Assembly (NCBI GenBank): GCA_018223365.1
Contig: JAGTTP010000001.1
Span: forward strand, 2,078,410 to 2,142,409
Length of the DNA stretch: 64,000 bases
Source: Clostridiaceae bacterium Marseille-Q4145
GTDB taxonomy: Bacteria > Bacillota > Clostridia > Lachnospirales > Lachnospiraceae
Reading direction: 5' to 3'
Below the pieces are notes generated by a model. The model was not told the DNA's origin. It worked only from the letters and a program-made list of their open reading frames with translations, and ran no database searches. Positions 1 through 7,633 of the stretch are shown here, piece by piece. The position numbers were made by a program, and so were the translations under genes. Positions within the stretch are counted from its first letter, which is position 1. Every line of letters starts with the position of its first letter.

Positions 1-2
1 CT

Positions 3-1340
3 GATTTATCTAATATTGCACCGAAAGGGTATGTGATTGGAGAAACAACAAAAATTTTGAATGGTGTGACCTATTATTTTGATGGATGGTATGACAATCA
101 ATATCTTCAAGGCAACGCTTATGTTTTTACTGGCAAAAAGATGCCGGCAAAGAATCTTGCATATTATGCAAAGTGGAGCAGCAGAAAGGTAACTCTTTCT
201 TTTGATAGTGCAGGTGGTACTGAAATTGAAAGTCAGACTCTTGATCAGGGAGCAGCAGGAGTAAAACCTGATAATCCTGTCCGAAATGGATTTAAGTTTG
301 CAGGCTGGGTAAAAGAGGATGGAACACCATTCAGTTTTTCAACTGTGATTATGAATGATACCACGATTCATGCAAAATGGATCAGTAACAGCCAGTATAC
401 GCTTACTTACGATCCTGGTGCAGGATCTGGCGATGCAGTTACAGATCTGACTGGCTATGTAAATGGTGCAGAAGTGAAACTGAAAGAAGTACCGGAAGGT
501 TTCCAGCCGCCTGAGGAGCATTATGGATTTGTCTGCTGGAATACAGCAAAAGATGGAAGCGGAACGGATTATTATCCGGGTGCAGGATATGTTATGCCTG
601 AGGAAGATGTCACATTGTATGCAAAGTGGGCACCAATCCGTAAAACGACACTGAGTTATGATTATACTGGCGGTATGTTTGGTGGCAAAGAAAGATCAGA
701 TGCCATTGAAATTGCAATTCCTAATTCAGAATATGAAATTGACGATAGAATCCCGACAAGAGAAGGGTATGAATTCCTTGGCTGGAGTATTACAGAAGAG
801 ATTGCGGCAGGAGGAACCCTCTTGACTAAGGGTGACAAGATCCAGGTAGACACTTTGGCTGAGGAATCCAATGTAATCTATGCACAGTGGAGAAAGCTGA
901 AAGAAGTTACCTTCACAGTAGAAAAACTAGTGGATGGTAATATGGGAGACCACAACCGGGAATTTGAGTTTAAGTACTCTATTATCGACAAAGAGGGTGC
1001 TGAAAAAGACAGTGATACATTTAAACTGAAATCGAGCGTTAGTACGGAACTTCCAAAAGTAGCAGAGGGTTACACTATTGTAATTCAGGAAACTTCGGTA
1101 ACAGGATATACAACAACGATTGGTGCCACCGTAGATAATGCTTCTTCGGAGGCAGGAAAATTCAGTTATACGGTAACCAAAGATAGTTCAGATTCTATTA
1201 AAGTTACGTATACGAACAGTAAGACAATGGTTACTCCGACTGGAGTTACTACAAACGGGATGACCTCTATTCTGATGCTTCTGGCAGGCCTTGGTATGGC
1301 AGTGGTGATGCTGCTCACAGGAAAACGCAGAAAGATCTGA
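3..1340 (+). CDS. Pilus tip-like surface adhesin, C-terminal part (5' partial)
   Basis: The reading frame is open to the window edge, so the start lies upstream; the GTG at 33 is internal. The visible 445 residues hold at least three InlB/Listeria-Bacteroides type repeats, each ending in a YAKW, HAKW or YAQW-like turn. A DUF7601/SpaA-like domain (about residues 300-405) follows with an apparently intact isopeptide set: Lys in VEKLVDG, Glu in IQETSVTGY, Asn in VTYTNSK. The C-terminus (about 410-445) is a sorting signal: VTPTG, a hydrophobic helix, then GKRRKI. The motif is VTPTG rather than LPXTG, as in the major pilin downstream. It is followed after 9 bases by a SipA-like gene, then the major pilin and a class B sortase, so it is probably the ancillary/tip adhesin. 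It is anchored in the cell wall or pilus. The ligand is unknown. Confidence 0.82.
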   Translation, partial: DLSNIAPKGYVIGETTKILNGVTYYFDGWYDNQYLQGNAYVFTGKKMPAKNLAYYAKWSSRKVTLSFDSAGGTEIESQTLDQGAAGVKPDNPVRNGFKFAGWVKEDGTPFSFSTVIMNDTTIHAKWISNSQYTLTYDPGAGSGDAVTDLTGYVNGAEVKLKEVPEGFQPPEEHYGFVCWNTAKDGSGTDYYPGAGYVMPEEDVTLYAKWAPIRKTTLSYDYTGGMFGGKERSDAIEIAIPNSEYEIDDRIPTREGYEFLGWSITEEIAAGGTLLTKGDKIQVDTLAEESNVIYAQWRKLKEVTFTVEKLVDGNMGDHNREFEFKYSIIDKEGAEKDSDTFKLKSSVSTELPKVAEGYTIVIQETSVTGYTTTIGATVDNASSEAGKFSYTVTKDSSDSIKVTYTNSKTMVTPTGVTTNGMTSILMLLAGLGMAVVMLLTGKRRKI

Positions 1341-1349
1341 TCATAAAGA

Positions 1350-1874
1350 ATGAAGGCTGAGAAAAAGAAATGGACGAAGAAGGCGGCTATGGCAGAGGTC
1401 AGGTTATTTCTGACACGCCTGACTGCCATGGTACTTCTGATATGGGTACTGTTCGGACTGATCTTCGGTATCTGTCCCATGAAAAATGAGGATATGATGC
1501 CGAGAATCAGCTCCGGTGACCTGCTTCTCTACTATCGATTGCAGCAGAACTTTGTATCAGGTGACGTAATCGTCTTACAGAAAGACGGAAAACGATATGT
1601 GGGCAGAGTGGCAGCTCATGGCGGAGATACCGTAGAGATTACAGAGGATGCACAGCTCTCCGTAAATGGAAGTACTGTGATCGAAAATGATATTTATTAT
1701 TCCACACCCAGGTATGAGAGCGAAATTGCCTATCCGGTGACATTGGCAAAAAATGAAGTCTTTGTATTATGTGATTACCGGGAAGGTGCAAAGGACAGCC
1801 GGTATTTCGGACCAGTCAGTAAGTACGAGATCAAAGGAAAAGTGATTACGATTGTCCGGCGCTCCAATCTTTAA
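1350..1874 (+). CDS. SipA-like signal peptidase homologue lacking the catalytic dyad (pilus assembly factor)
   Basis: A 174-residue S26-family protein with one N-terminal membrane helix (about 24-42) and the fold-typical box D segment (GGDTVEI) and late box (CDYREGAKDSRYFGP). In active type I signal peptidases the nucleophile lies in SMxP and the general base in a YxKR(V) motif. Here these positions read NEDMMP and YVGRV, giving Asp48 in place of Ser and Gly85 in place of Lys. The Streptococcus pyogenes pilus protein SipA, as I recall it, has the same two replacements; it is needed for pilus polymerisation although not a peptidase. Position between adhesin and major pilin fits that chaperone role. 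No strong ribosome binding site is visible before ATG 1350, so coupling to the upstream gene is likely. Function is inferred from family and context. Confidence 0.85.
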   Translation: MKAEKKKWTKKAAMAEVRLFLTRLTAMVLLIWVLFGLIFGICPMKNEDMMPRISSGDLLLYYRLQQNFVSGDVIVLQKDGKRYVGRVAAHGGDTVEITEDAQLSVNGSTVIENDIYYSTPRYESEIAYPVTLAKNEVFVLCDYREGAKDSRYFGPVSKYEIKGKVITIVRRSNL

Positions 1875-2030
1875 GTGGTATATTACGGAAACAAAGGACG
1901 GGGGAGGCGTGACTGGATGAACATAGAAACATAGACCGTCATAGTTCCGTGATATAGACTGTGCCGAAAGTGCAGCCAAATTATATAACAAAGTCAGGGG
2001 AGAAAATCCCGGGAAAGAGAGGTTCATATT

Positions 2031-3083
2031 ATGAAATTTAACAAAATCTCAAAGAAATTGGCAGCCTGTTCACTGGCAGGAGTCATGATGGTATCAATGC
2101 TTGGAATGACCGCATTTGCAAAGACTGGTAATACAGAAGCGGTTACTTTCACAAAGACATTGGATATGTCTGCGGCAGTAGGGGCAAGTGTACCGGATGT
2201 AGAGTTTGCATATGAGATCACTCCTGGTGCTCATGTTGCAGCAAAAGAAGATTCACCGGAGATTTTAGCTGGAATTGGAAAACCGGAGATTGCAAATGTA
2301 GTATTTAGTCATGAGGATACTGCTTTAAATAGTAGTGTTGAAAAGATAGTAACTGTAGATTTCAGTAAAGTAAATTGGACAGCACCGGGTATCTATCGTT
2401 ATACCATTACTGAGCAGAATAGTAAAAATGCTGATGTCATCAATGATTCAGCTGCTACCAGAACTTTGGATGTGTACGTAGTAAATGATGGTAAAGGTGG
2501 ATACGAAATTGCGTCCCAGGCTATGATCGAGGGCACTGCAGCACCGACTGGAAAAGATTATGCTACTGAGAGTAAGAGCGATGGATTTACAAATTCTTAT
2601 AAAACTTATGCACTTAGCCTGAAAAAAGTAGTAGATGGCACGATGGGTGACAAGGGAAGAACTTATAACTTTACCATTAATTTTGAAGGTCCGGCAAATG
2701 CTTCCTTCAAAATGGGTGAAGAGACAATTACTTTAAATAATGCTGGAATTGGAAGTACAAACATAGGTCTGACAAATGGCAGTATGAAAACCATTAACGG
2801 TATCCCGTCTACTGTTAAATACACTGTAGTTGAGAATATTAATAAGAATGATGGATATACAGTCAGCTATACTGTAGGCGGTACAGATGCAACCAGTGCT
2901 ACTTATGCAACATCTACTGAGAAGATAATGGATAAGGCTGATAATGTAGTTGTATGTACTAACCTGAAGAACGCAGTTACCCCGACCGGTATTGCCATGA
3001 CCGTAGCTCCGTACATTCTGATGGTAGCAGTTGCTGGTATCTTTGCAGTTCTGTTCCTTCGCAGAAGACACGAAGAAGCTTAA
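2031..3083 (+). CDS. Major pilin, Spy0128/FctA type, with VTPTG sorting signal
   Basis: A 350-residue secreted protein with a signal peptide ending near residue 30 (MTAFA-K). Domain 1 (about 35-185) matches the streptococcal pilin isopeptide domain: Lys in VTFTKTLDM, Glu in YRYTITEQ, then a TRTLDVYVVND strand. Domain 2 (about 195-315) has Lys in LSLKKVVDG, Glu in KYTVVENIN and Asn in VVCTNLKN, the usual intramolecular Lys-Asn isopeptide arrangement. The C-terminus has VTPTGI, a hydrophobic stretch and RRRHEEA. A good ribosome binding site (AAAGAGAGG, 2014-2022) precedes ATG 2031. The 156-base leader before it and its place between SipA-like protein and sortase support its being the main shaft subunit, polymerised by the adjacent class B sortase. 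It is exported and covalently linked outside the cell. Confidence 0.88.
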   Translation: MKFNKISKKLAACSLAGVMMVSMLGMTAFAKTGNTEAVTFTKTLDMSAAVGASVPDVEFAYEITPGAHVAAKEDSPEILAGIGKPEIANVVFSHEDTALNSSVEKIVTVDFSKVNWTAPGIYRYTITEQNSKNADVINDSAATRTLDVYVVNDGKGGYEIASQAMIEGTAAPTGKDYATESKSDGFTNSYKTYALSLKKVVDGTMGDKGRTYNFTINFEGPANASFKMGEETITLNNAGIGSTNIGLTNGSMKTINGIPSTVKYTVVENINKNDGYTVSYTVGGTDATSATYATSTEKIMDKADNVVVCTNLKNAVTPTGIAMTVAPYILMVAVAGIFAVLFLRRRHEEA

Positions 3084-3176
3084 TCAGTGAAGTAAAAGCT
3101 TCCCCAGGAGACAGCTTTTTCATGAATGAAGGCGCTCTCCGGGAAACAAAGAAGTTTTCAAAAGGAGGAACCCGTC

Positions 3177-3914
3177 ATGGAGATTGCTGGCACATTAGCC
3201 AGGCTGGGAAATCGAATATTGAGCATGATTGCAGCAATTATGATTCTGCTCATGCTGCTCTATGGCGGATACTCCCTCTGGGATACGGTGATGGTGTACC
3301 GGGGAGCGTTCCTCTCCAGTGACCTTCTGCAGTTCAAACCAACGGAGGATGCGGTGGAAAGTCCGACGCTTCTGGAGCTGCAGGCTATCAATCCGGATGT
3401 ACAGGGCTGGCTTACTATAGACGATACACACATAGATTACCCGGTTGTACAGGGGGAGAATGACATGGAATATGTCAACAAAGATGTTTATGGAGAATTT
3501 GCACTGTCCGGAGCAATCTTTCTGTCCAGCCTTGATGATCTGGAATTTGATGAGGGATATCATCTGCTGTATGGGCATCATATGGATAACGGCGGAATGT
3601 TCGGTGATATCGTGGAATTTTCGCAGGAATCTTATTTTGAAGATCATACATCCGGTGTATTTTATCTGCCGGATGTAGCCTATGATATTACACTGTTTGC
3701 ATGCCTGGAGGTAGACGCTTATGATCCGGTGGTCTACGATTGTGATTCAGGGGCAGACAGGAAAAAACTGTTAGATTATATTAAGAAAAATGCTGTTCAG
3801 TACCGGGAGATCGGAGTGACAGCAGCGGATTCGGTTATGGGATTTTCAACCTGTGCCGAGGCGGAAACAAATGGCCGTGTTGTTGTGTTCGGGCGGCTTA
3901 CCAAAAGAAGCTAA
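3177..3914 (+). CDS. Class B pilus sortase
   Basis: A 245-residue transpeptidase with one N-terminal membrane helix (about 14-33). The sortase B core shows catalytic His134 in LLYGHHMDNGGMF, Cys226 in GFSTCAEAE and Arg234 in GRVVVFGRL. The start was set at ATG 3177 because AAAGGAGG (3161-3168) precedes it at proper spacing; an upstream in-frame ATG at 3126 has no such site. Flanked by major and minor pilin genes and with a SipA-like gene in the operon, it most likely cleaves (V)TPTG-type signals and polymerises pilin, as class B sortases do in streptococcal FCT-3-type loci. No second pilus sortase is visible in the window, so it may serve all three surface proteins or leave anchoring to a housekeeping sortase elsewhere. 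Confidence 0.93.
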   Translation: MEIAGTLARLGNRILSMIAAIMILLMLLYGGYSLWDTVMVYRGAFLSSDLLQFKPTEDAVESPTLLELQAINPDVQGWLTIDDTHIDYPVVQGENDMEYVNKDVYGEFALSGAIFLSSLDDLEFDEGYHLLYGHHMDNGGMFGDIVEFSQESYFEDHTSGVFYLPDVAYDITLFACLEVDAYDPVVYDCDSGADRKKLLDYIKKNAVQYREIGVTAADSVMGFSTCAEAETNGRVVVFGRLTKRS

Positions 3915-3938
3915 ACACAAGAAGGAGGTTATGAAGCG

Positions 3939-4628
3939 ATGACAAGTAGAAAGAAAGGCATTCCCGGCGGATTGCTGATTCTGCCGTTGCTGTTCCTGTT
4001 TCTGATGATGCCCGGACAGGTAAAGGCAGCACAGAACAGCTGCGAGGTGACGATTCCGGTGCAGATTGAAGTATCCGGTGATAAGATCCCGGATGGAGAG
4101 ACCTATCAGATCACGATGGAAGCAGTGACAAAAGATGCACCTATGCCGGCACAGAATGTTCAGGAACGGAAAAATGCAGGAAGTATTTCCTTTGGACCGA
4201 TGACGTATACAGTGCCCGGAGATTATCAGTATAAAATCTCCCAGACTGCAGGAAAGACAGATCGTTTTACCTATGATACCAGTACGTATCTCGTGACTGT
4301 CAGAGTAGTAAATGCAGAAAATGGTACATTGAAATCAGAAATGTGGGCAGTAAAAGATGGATCAGAGACAAAATCTGGAACCATCTCTTTTGGAAATCAT
4401 TATGATACCCCGAAATCCGGAGGTTCCAAGAAGCATCATCACTCCAGCAAAACGGAAGAGACTACGGTGACTCCGGTAATGGTGCAGACTCTTCAGACAC
4501 TGGCTTCACCGAAGACAGGAGATAATGCAAATGTAATTCTTTGGAGTGCATTTGCGGCAGCAGCGCTGCTTGGTGTTGCAGTTATGATTTTGATCACTGT
4601 GAGAAATGGAAGGCGGAAAGAAGAATAG
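3939..4628 (+). CDS. Minor (basal-type) pilin with SPKTG sorting signal
   Basis: A 229-residue secreted protein with a signal peptide ending near residue 30 (GQVKA-A). One FctA-type domain (about 35-150) is recognisable from GDYQYKIS, then a FTYDTSTYLVTVRVVN strand and SFGNHY. A His/Lys/Ser-rich linker follows (about 153-170), then an LPXTG-like signal SPKTGDN near 190, a membrane helix and GRRKEE. Relative to the pilin consensus the isopeptide Glu appears as Gln (KISQTAG) and the usual first-strand Lys is not evident (IPVQIEV), so this domain may lack the internal cross-link. AAGGAGG (3922-3928) supports ATG 3939. Its LPXTG-like signal differs from the VTPTG of the other two subunits, which fits a base subunit handed to a housekeeping sortase; that assignment is inference. 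Confidence 0.78.
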   Translation: MTSRKKGIPGGLLILPLLFLFLMMPGQVKAAQNSCEVTIPVQIEVSGDKIPDGETYQITMEAVTKDAPMPAQNVQERKNAGSISFGPMTYTVPGDYQYKISQTAGKTDRFTYDTSTYLVTVRVVNAENGTLKSEMWAVKDGSETKSGTISFGNHYDTPKSGGSKKHHHSSKTEETTVTPVMVQTLQTLASPKTGDNANVILWSAFAAAALLGVAVMILITVRNGRRKEE

Positions 4629-4665
4629 CTGTAAACCAGAAATGGAGCATGGGAATGACTGAGAG

Positions 4666-4704
4666 ACTGCGTCCGGGTGCGAGAGTATTCGGACGCAGTT
4701 TTTG
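4666..4704 (+). terminator. Rho-independent terminator of the pilus operon
   Basis: A perfect 10-bp stem, ACTGCGTCCG with CGGACGCAGT, followed directly by a T run. It lies 37 bases after the minor pilin stop and separates the pilus genes from the recombinase. Confidence 0.85.
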
Positions 4705-4756
4705 AAGTATAGCTTCAGGCAGGTACGAAGAGATACAGAGGAGTGATGGTACAAAG

Positions 4757-6196
4757 ATGGCAAGGACGGGAAGAGATCTTACCGGACAGAAATTTGGAAA
4801 GCTGACAGTGCTCGGGTTCGGCGGTTATGAACAGAATAAGAGACAGCGTGTGGCGATGTGGAATTGTCATTGTGACTGCGGAAGTGACTGTCAGGTGGAA
4901 GGATATTTGCTGGTCAGCGGACGGAGAAAAAGCTGCGGCTGTATCCGGAGGGCAGCAGATCAGATGGAGGGAGAGCGCTTTGGAAAACTGGTGGTTCTGG
5001 GAGCAGATCCTGAGAATCATACCACATTGCAGAAAGTGCTTTGCCGCTGCGATTGTGGAAATGTAAGGAGCGTGGCGACAAGAGAACTGAAAAATGGAAA
5101 AATCACAAGCTGCGGATGTGATGGAACCAGCCGACGGAGTGCAGAGGATTTTATGGAACGGCAGTATGATGCCGGAATGGAAGTATTGCGTGTGGAGTTT
5201 CGTCAAGGAAAATATACACAGATTCACACATTAAAAGAATGGGTTTATGTGTGGATTAGGGAAGTGCTGCAGGGAGTCGTAAAACCGACTACCATACGTA
5301 TGTATGCAGAAACGATGGAGCATCATATTTTTCCGGCTCTCGGTGAGGAGCAGCTTCAGAAACTTTCCGGAGAGAAGCTGGAAGACTGGCTTGGATTATT
5401 GAGCAGACAGTCGGTGACAGGCACCAGGACCGGAAAGATGACAGAGGGGACGGTCAGGAACGTATTGTCAGTCTTAAGCGGAAGTCTCAGGGACGCACAG
5501 AAATATGGTCTCATTGATAGTAATCCATGCCTGGACGTGCATTTCTTTGAGAAAAAGGATCAGAGTAGTGATTGCAGGTCATGGCTTCAACCGGAACAGA
5601 TCCAGAAGCTGGAACCGGTACTTGTCTCTTATAAGGATGAAGATGGTTATCCGCTGGGACTGGGATTTCAGCTGGTGCTTTATACAGGGATTACCTTGAG
5701 TGAAGCGACAGCCCTCAGGTGGAAAGATGTGGATTTTCAGGAGAAAATTTTGAATATCCGTTATTTTGTGGCAATGAAAAGAACCCGACCGGAGGACGAA
5801 CGGGTATATGATCTGGAAAAATTGACTGGGCGCAAGAACCGCCGGGTGCCGGTGCCGGATTTTATGATGCGGACGTTGGAAAAGCTGCAGAAAAGTTATC
5901 AGGGCAATCCGGAGGATTTTGTGCTAGGCAATCAGGCAGATGAACCGGTCCGTGTAGACCGGATGCGGGCAGCCCTGCAGCGCCGCTCCCATATGTGCGG
6001 CATGGACACGGTAACGCCCCGTATGCTCAGGGACACCTATGCCATGAGAGCAGTGCAGGCAGGAGCCACTTCTGATTTGATCGCACAATTAATGGAATTT
6101 GCCTCCTCTCAGCAGGTGATCAGGCGGTACATGCCTGCAAATAAAATGAACGAGAGGGAACTTTTGGACCGCATGTTTGGAAATAGAACCTCTTGA
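4757..6196 (+). CDS. Divergent tyrosine recombinase/integrase with N-terminal Cys-rich repeats
   Basis: A 479-residue protein. Residues 1-125 hold two CDCG...SCGC units after an LTGQKFGKLTVLG-type start, resembling the AP2/zinc-like modules found before some integrases. A SAM-like core-binding domain (about 165-260) and a tyrosine recombinase C-domain (about 275-479) follow. The nucleophile Tyr (VIRRYMPAN) and second Arg (MLRDTYAMRA) are present, and a Lys lies in the LTGRKNRRVPVP hairpin. The first catalytic Arg (usually TGxRxSE) reads TGITLSE, the His of HxLR reads Arg (PRMLR), and the LGH position reads MEF. The enzyme may therefore be inactive or changed in mechanism. It follows the pilus operon after a terminator; no attachment site was identified. 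GGAG at 4740-4743 is a rather distant ribosome binding site. Confidence 0.8.
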   Translation: MARTGRDLTGQKFGKLTVLGFGGYEQNKRQRVAMWNCHCDCGSDCQVEGYLLVSGRRKSCGCIRRAADQMEGERFGKLVVLGADPENHTTLQKVLCRCDCGNVRSVATRELKNGKITSCGCDGTSRRSAEDFMERQYDAGMEVLRVEFRQGKYTQIHTLKEWVYVWIREVLQGVVKPTTIRMYAETMEHHIFPALGEEQLQKLSGEKLEDWLGLLSRQSVTGTRTGKMTEGTVRNVLSVLSGSLRDAQKYGLIDSNPCLDVHFFEKKDQSSDCRSWLQPEQIQKLEPVLVSYKDEDGYPLGLGFQLVLYTGITLSEATALRWKDVDFQEKILNIRYFVAMKRTRPEDERVYDLEKLTGRKNRRVPVPDFMMRTLEKLQKSYQGNPEDFVLGNQADEPVRVDRMRAALQRRSHMCGMDTVTPRMLRDTYAMRAVQAGATSDLIAQLMEFASSQQVIRRYMPANKMNERELLDRMFGNRTS

Positions 6197-6223
6197 TTTT
6201 TTCTCTGAAACTGATTAAATTGT

Positions 6224-6275
6224 AAGGGGCTGTTGCAAAATGGATGAGTACTCATCTGTTTTACAACAGCCCCTT
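6224..6275. repeat. 52-base near-perfect palindrome, bidirectional terminator-like
   Basis: Outer arms AAGGGGCTGTTG and CAACAGCCCCTT pair perfectly; an AAAA/TTTT block and a central GATGAG/CTCATC palindrome continue the stem. It lies 28 bases after the recombinase stop. It could end transcription in either direction or be the remnant of a small mobile element, whose ends often look like GGGGCTGTTG. No transposase gene is nearby. Confidence 0.75.
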
Positions 6276-6344
6276 TCTGCTGTAAGCCTATAAACCTTAA
6301 GGCATTTTATTTGATATTTATAGATGGGTCTATATTGGATTCTT

Positions 6345-6620
6345 AGTAAAAAAATTCCTGCGAAATATAATTTAGAAGGAACTTTTTCGTAGTCAGAGTC
6401 TGTTGAACCCCTTAACCGCCTGGACAACCCCTAATTTTGCCCCAAAAGTGGAACTTTCACATAAGAAATTAAATATAGACCCATGCACACCCAAAATAGA
6501 CTGCCCCACGCAGTTGAAAGAGTTCTCCCGCGGCACTAGTGTCCCCAGGTGTAAGCCTTTTCCGCGAACTTGCTTTGGGTGGAGCAGACAGGATATATTC
6601 CATATGTCCAGCACTGCCGT
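6345..6620 (-). ncRNA. Candidate structured RNA in the gap before spoIIIA
   Basis: No convincing gene lies between 6276 and 6680. Read on the minus strand, the segments at 6577-6599 and 6472-6492 can pair as a long irregular rod (CACCC/GGGTG, TGC/GCA, CC/GG and AATATA/TATATT with bulges). They enclose about 85 bases with further partial pairing. A hairpin with T runs on both sides (about 6347-6392) could terminate such a transcript. The rod-with-bubble layout recalls 6S RNA, but no conserved family sequence was recognised. The strand and even the existence of the RNA are uncertain. Confidence 0.25.
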
Positions 6621-6680
6621 CAGGAAAAGTGCCGCTCAATCACCTATTCCGGTGATTTTGCGACACTCCCTTCTTTTTAC

Positions 6681-6708
6681 GCATAAAACCTGTCCCGGCT
6701 CATATATT
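6681..6708 (+). promoter_or_regulatory. Probable sigma-E promoter of spoIIIA
   Basis: GCATAAA (6681-6687) and CATATATT (6701-6708) are 13 bases apart, close to the sigma-E pattern of a -35 ATA core and a CATA-type -10. The -10 ends 19 bases before the spoIIIAA ATG. Sigma-E control of spoIIIA is established in Bacillus and clostridia. Confidence 0.6.
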
Positions 6709-6727
6709 TTGATAAGGGGTTGGGACA

Positions 6728-7633
6728 ATGAAGTGCAATGAAATCATAGAGCTGTTTCCAGATATTTTGAAAAATCCGCTGCAGGCGGCGAAGGTGGATC
6801 TGTGGGAGACGGAAGAAATCCGGGTACGGGCAGGGCAGTGTCTTTCCGTCCGGGTGCGGGGCAGAGAATGGAGACTGGAAGTTCGTTATACGGTGGAAGA
6901 GATCCGTCAGATTCTTTCTTATCTGGCCAATTATTCTCTCTATGCTTATGAAAGGGAGATCCGTCAGGGCTATCTTACGCTTCCGGGAGGACATCGGCTG
7001 GGACTGGTAGGAAGAGCGGTGCTGGAGAGAGACCGGATCACGTCGCTGATGGAGATCTCTGCCCTCAACCTTCGGCTGGCCCATGAGAAGAAGGGCTGCG
7101 CGGATTCGGTGATTTCCTGTTTGTGGGAGCAAGACAACCTGTGTGATACGCTGGTGATATCGCCGCCCGGCGGCGGCAAGACGACCCTTCTCAGAGACTG
7201 CATCCGTCAGATTTCCGATGGGACAAAGGAACATCCTGGAAGAACGGTAGGGGTCGTGGATGAACGGTCGGAGATTGCAGGATGCTGCAGGGGGGTGCCG
7301 GAAAATGATGTAGGGATGAGGACCGATGTGCTGGACGGCTGTCCGAAAACCCTGGGGATGCGGATGCTGCTTCGTTCCATGGCACCGGAAGTATTGGCCG
7401 TGGATGAGATTGGAAGTGAGGAAGATGTGCGGGAAATCCAGTATGCGGCAAACTGTGGATGTACGGTCTTTGCCACCGTTCATGGAGACAGTCTGGATGC
7501 TCTGCAGAATCAGCCGAATCTTCGGAAATTACTGGAAACAGGAGCATTTCAAAGGTTACTGTTTCTGGAGGGACGGGATGCACCGGGCAGAATCCGGCAG
7601 GTGACGGATCACAGAGGAACCGTGTTATGCTGA
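6728..7633 (+). CDS. spoIIIAA: Stage III sporulation protein AA (ATPase)
   Basis: A 301-residue secretion-type ATPase of the mother-cell half of the SpoIIIA-SpoIIQ channel, made during engulfment to support forespore gene expression. Walker A is PPGGGKTTLLR (Lys near 151), with a Walker B-like VLAVDEIGSEED segment and a following ATVHGDSLD motif typical of type II/IV secretion ATPases. The length matches the family. It heads an eight-gene operon in canonical order; its last bases overlap the spoIIIAB start (ATGCTGA). AAGGGGT before ATG 6728 acts as ribosome binding site, and a sigma-E-like promoter lies just upstream. Confidence 0.95.
   Translation: MKCNEIIELFPDILKNPLQAAKVDLWETEEIRVRAGQCLSVRVRGREWRLEVRYTVEEIRQILSYLANYSLYAYEREIRQGYLTLPGGHRLGLVGRAVLERDRITSLMEISALNLRLAHEKKGCADSVISCLWEQDNLCDTLVISPPGGGKTTLLRDCIRQISDGTKEHPGRTVGVVDERSEIAGCCRGVPENDVGMRTDVLDGCPKTLGMRMLLRSMAPEVLAVDEIGSEEDVREIQYAANCGCTVFATVHGDSLDALQNQPNLRKLLETGAFQRLLFLEGRDAPGRIRQVTDHRGTVLC

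Noticed and set aside
6393..6614. A 73-codon minus-strand frame in the gap before spoIIIA
   Set aside because: It has no ribosome binding site and no recognisable domain, and it coincides with the segments that can form a structured RNA.
7459..7626. Extension of the spoIIIAB frame upstream of ATG 7627
   Set aside because: The extension lies inside spoIIIAA and does not resemble SpoIIIAB. The overlap ATGCTGA gives the expected start and length.
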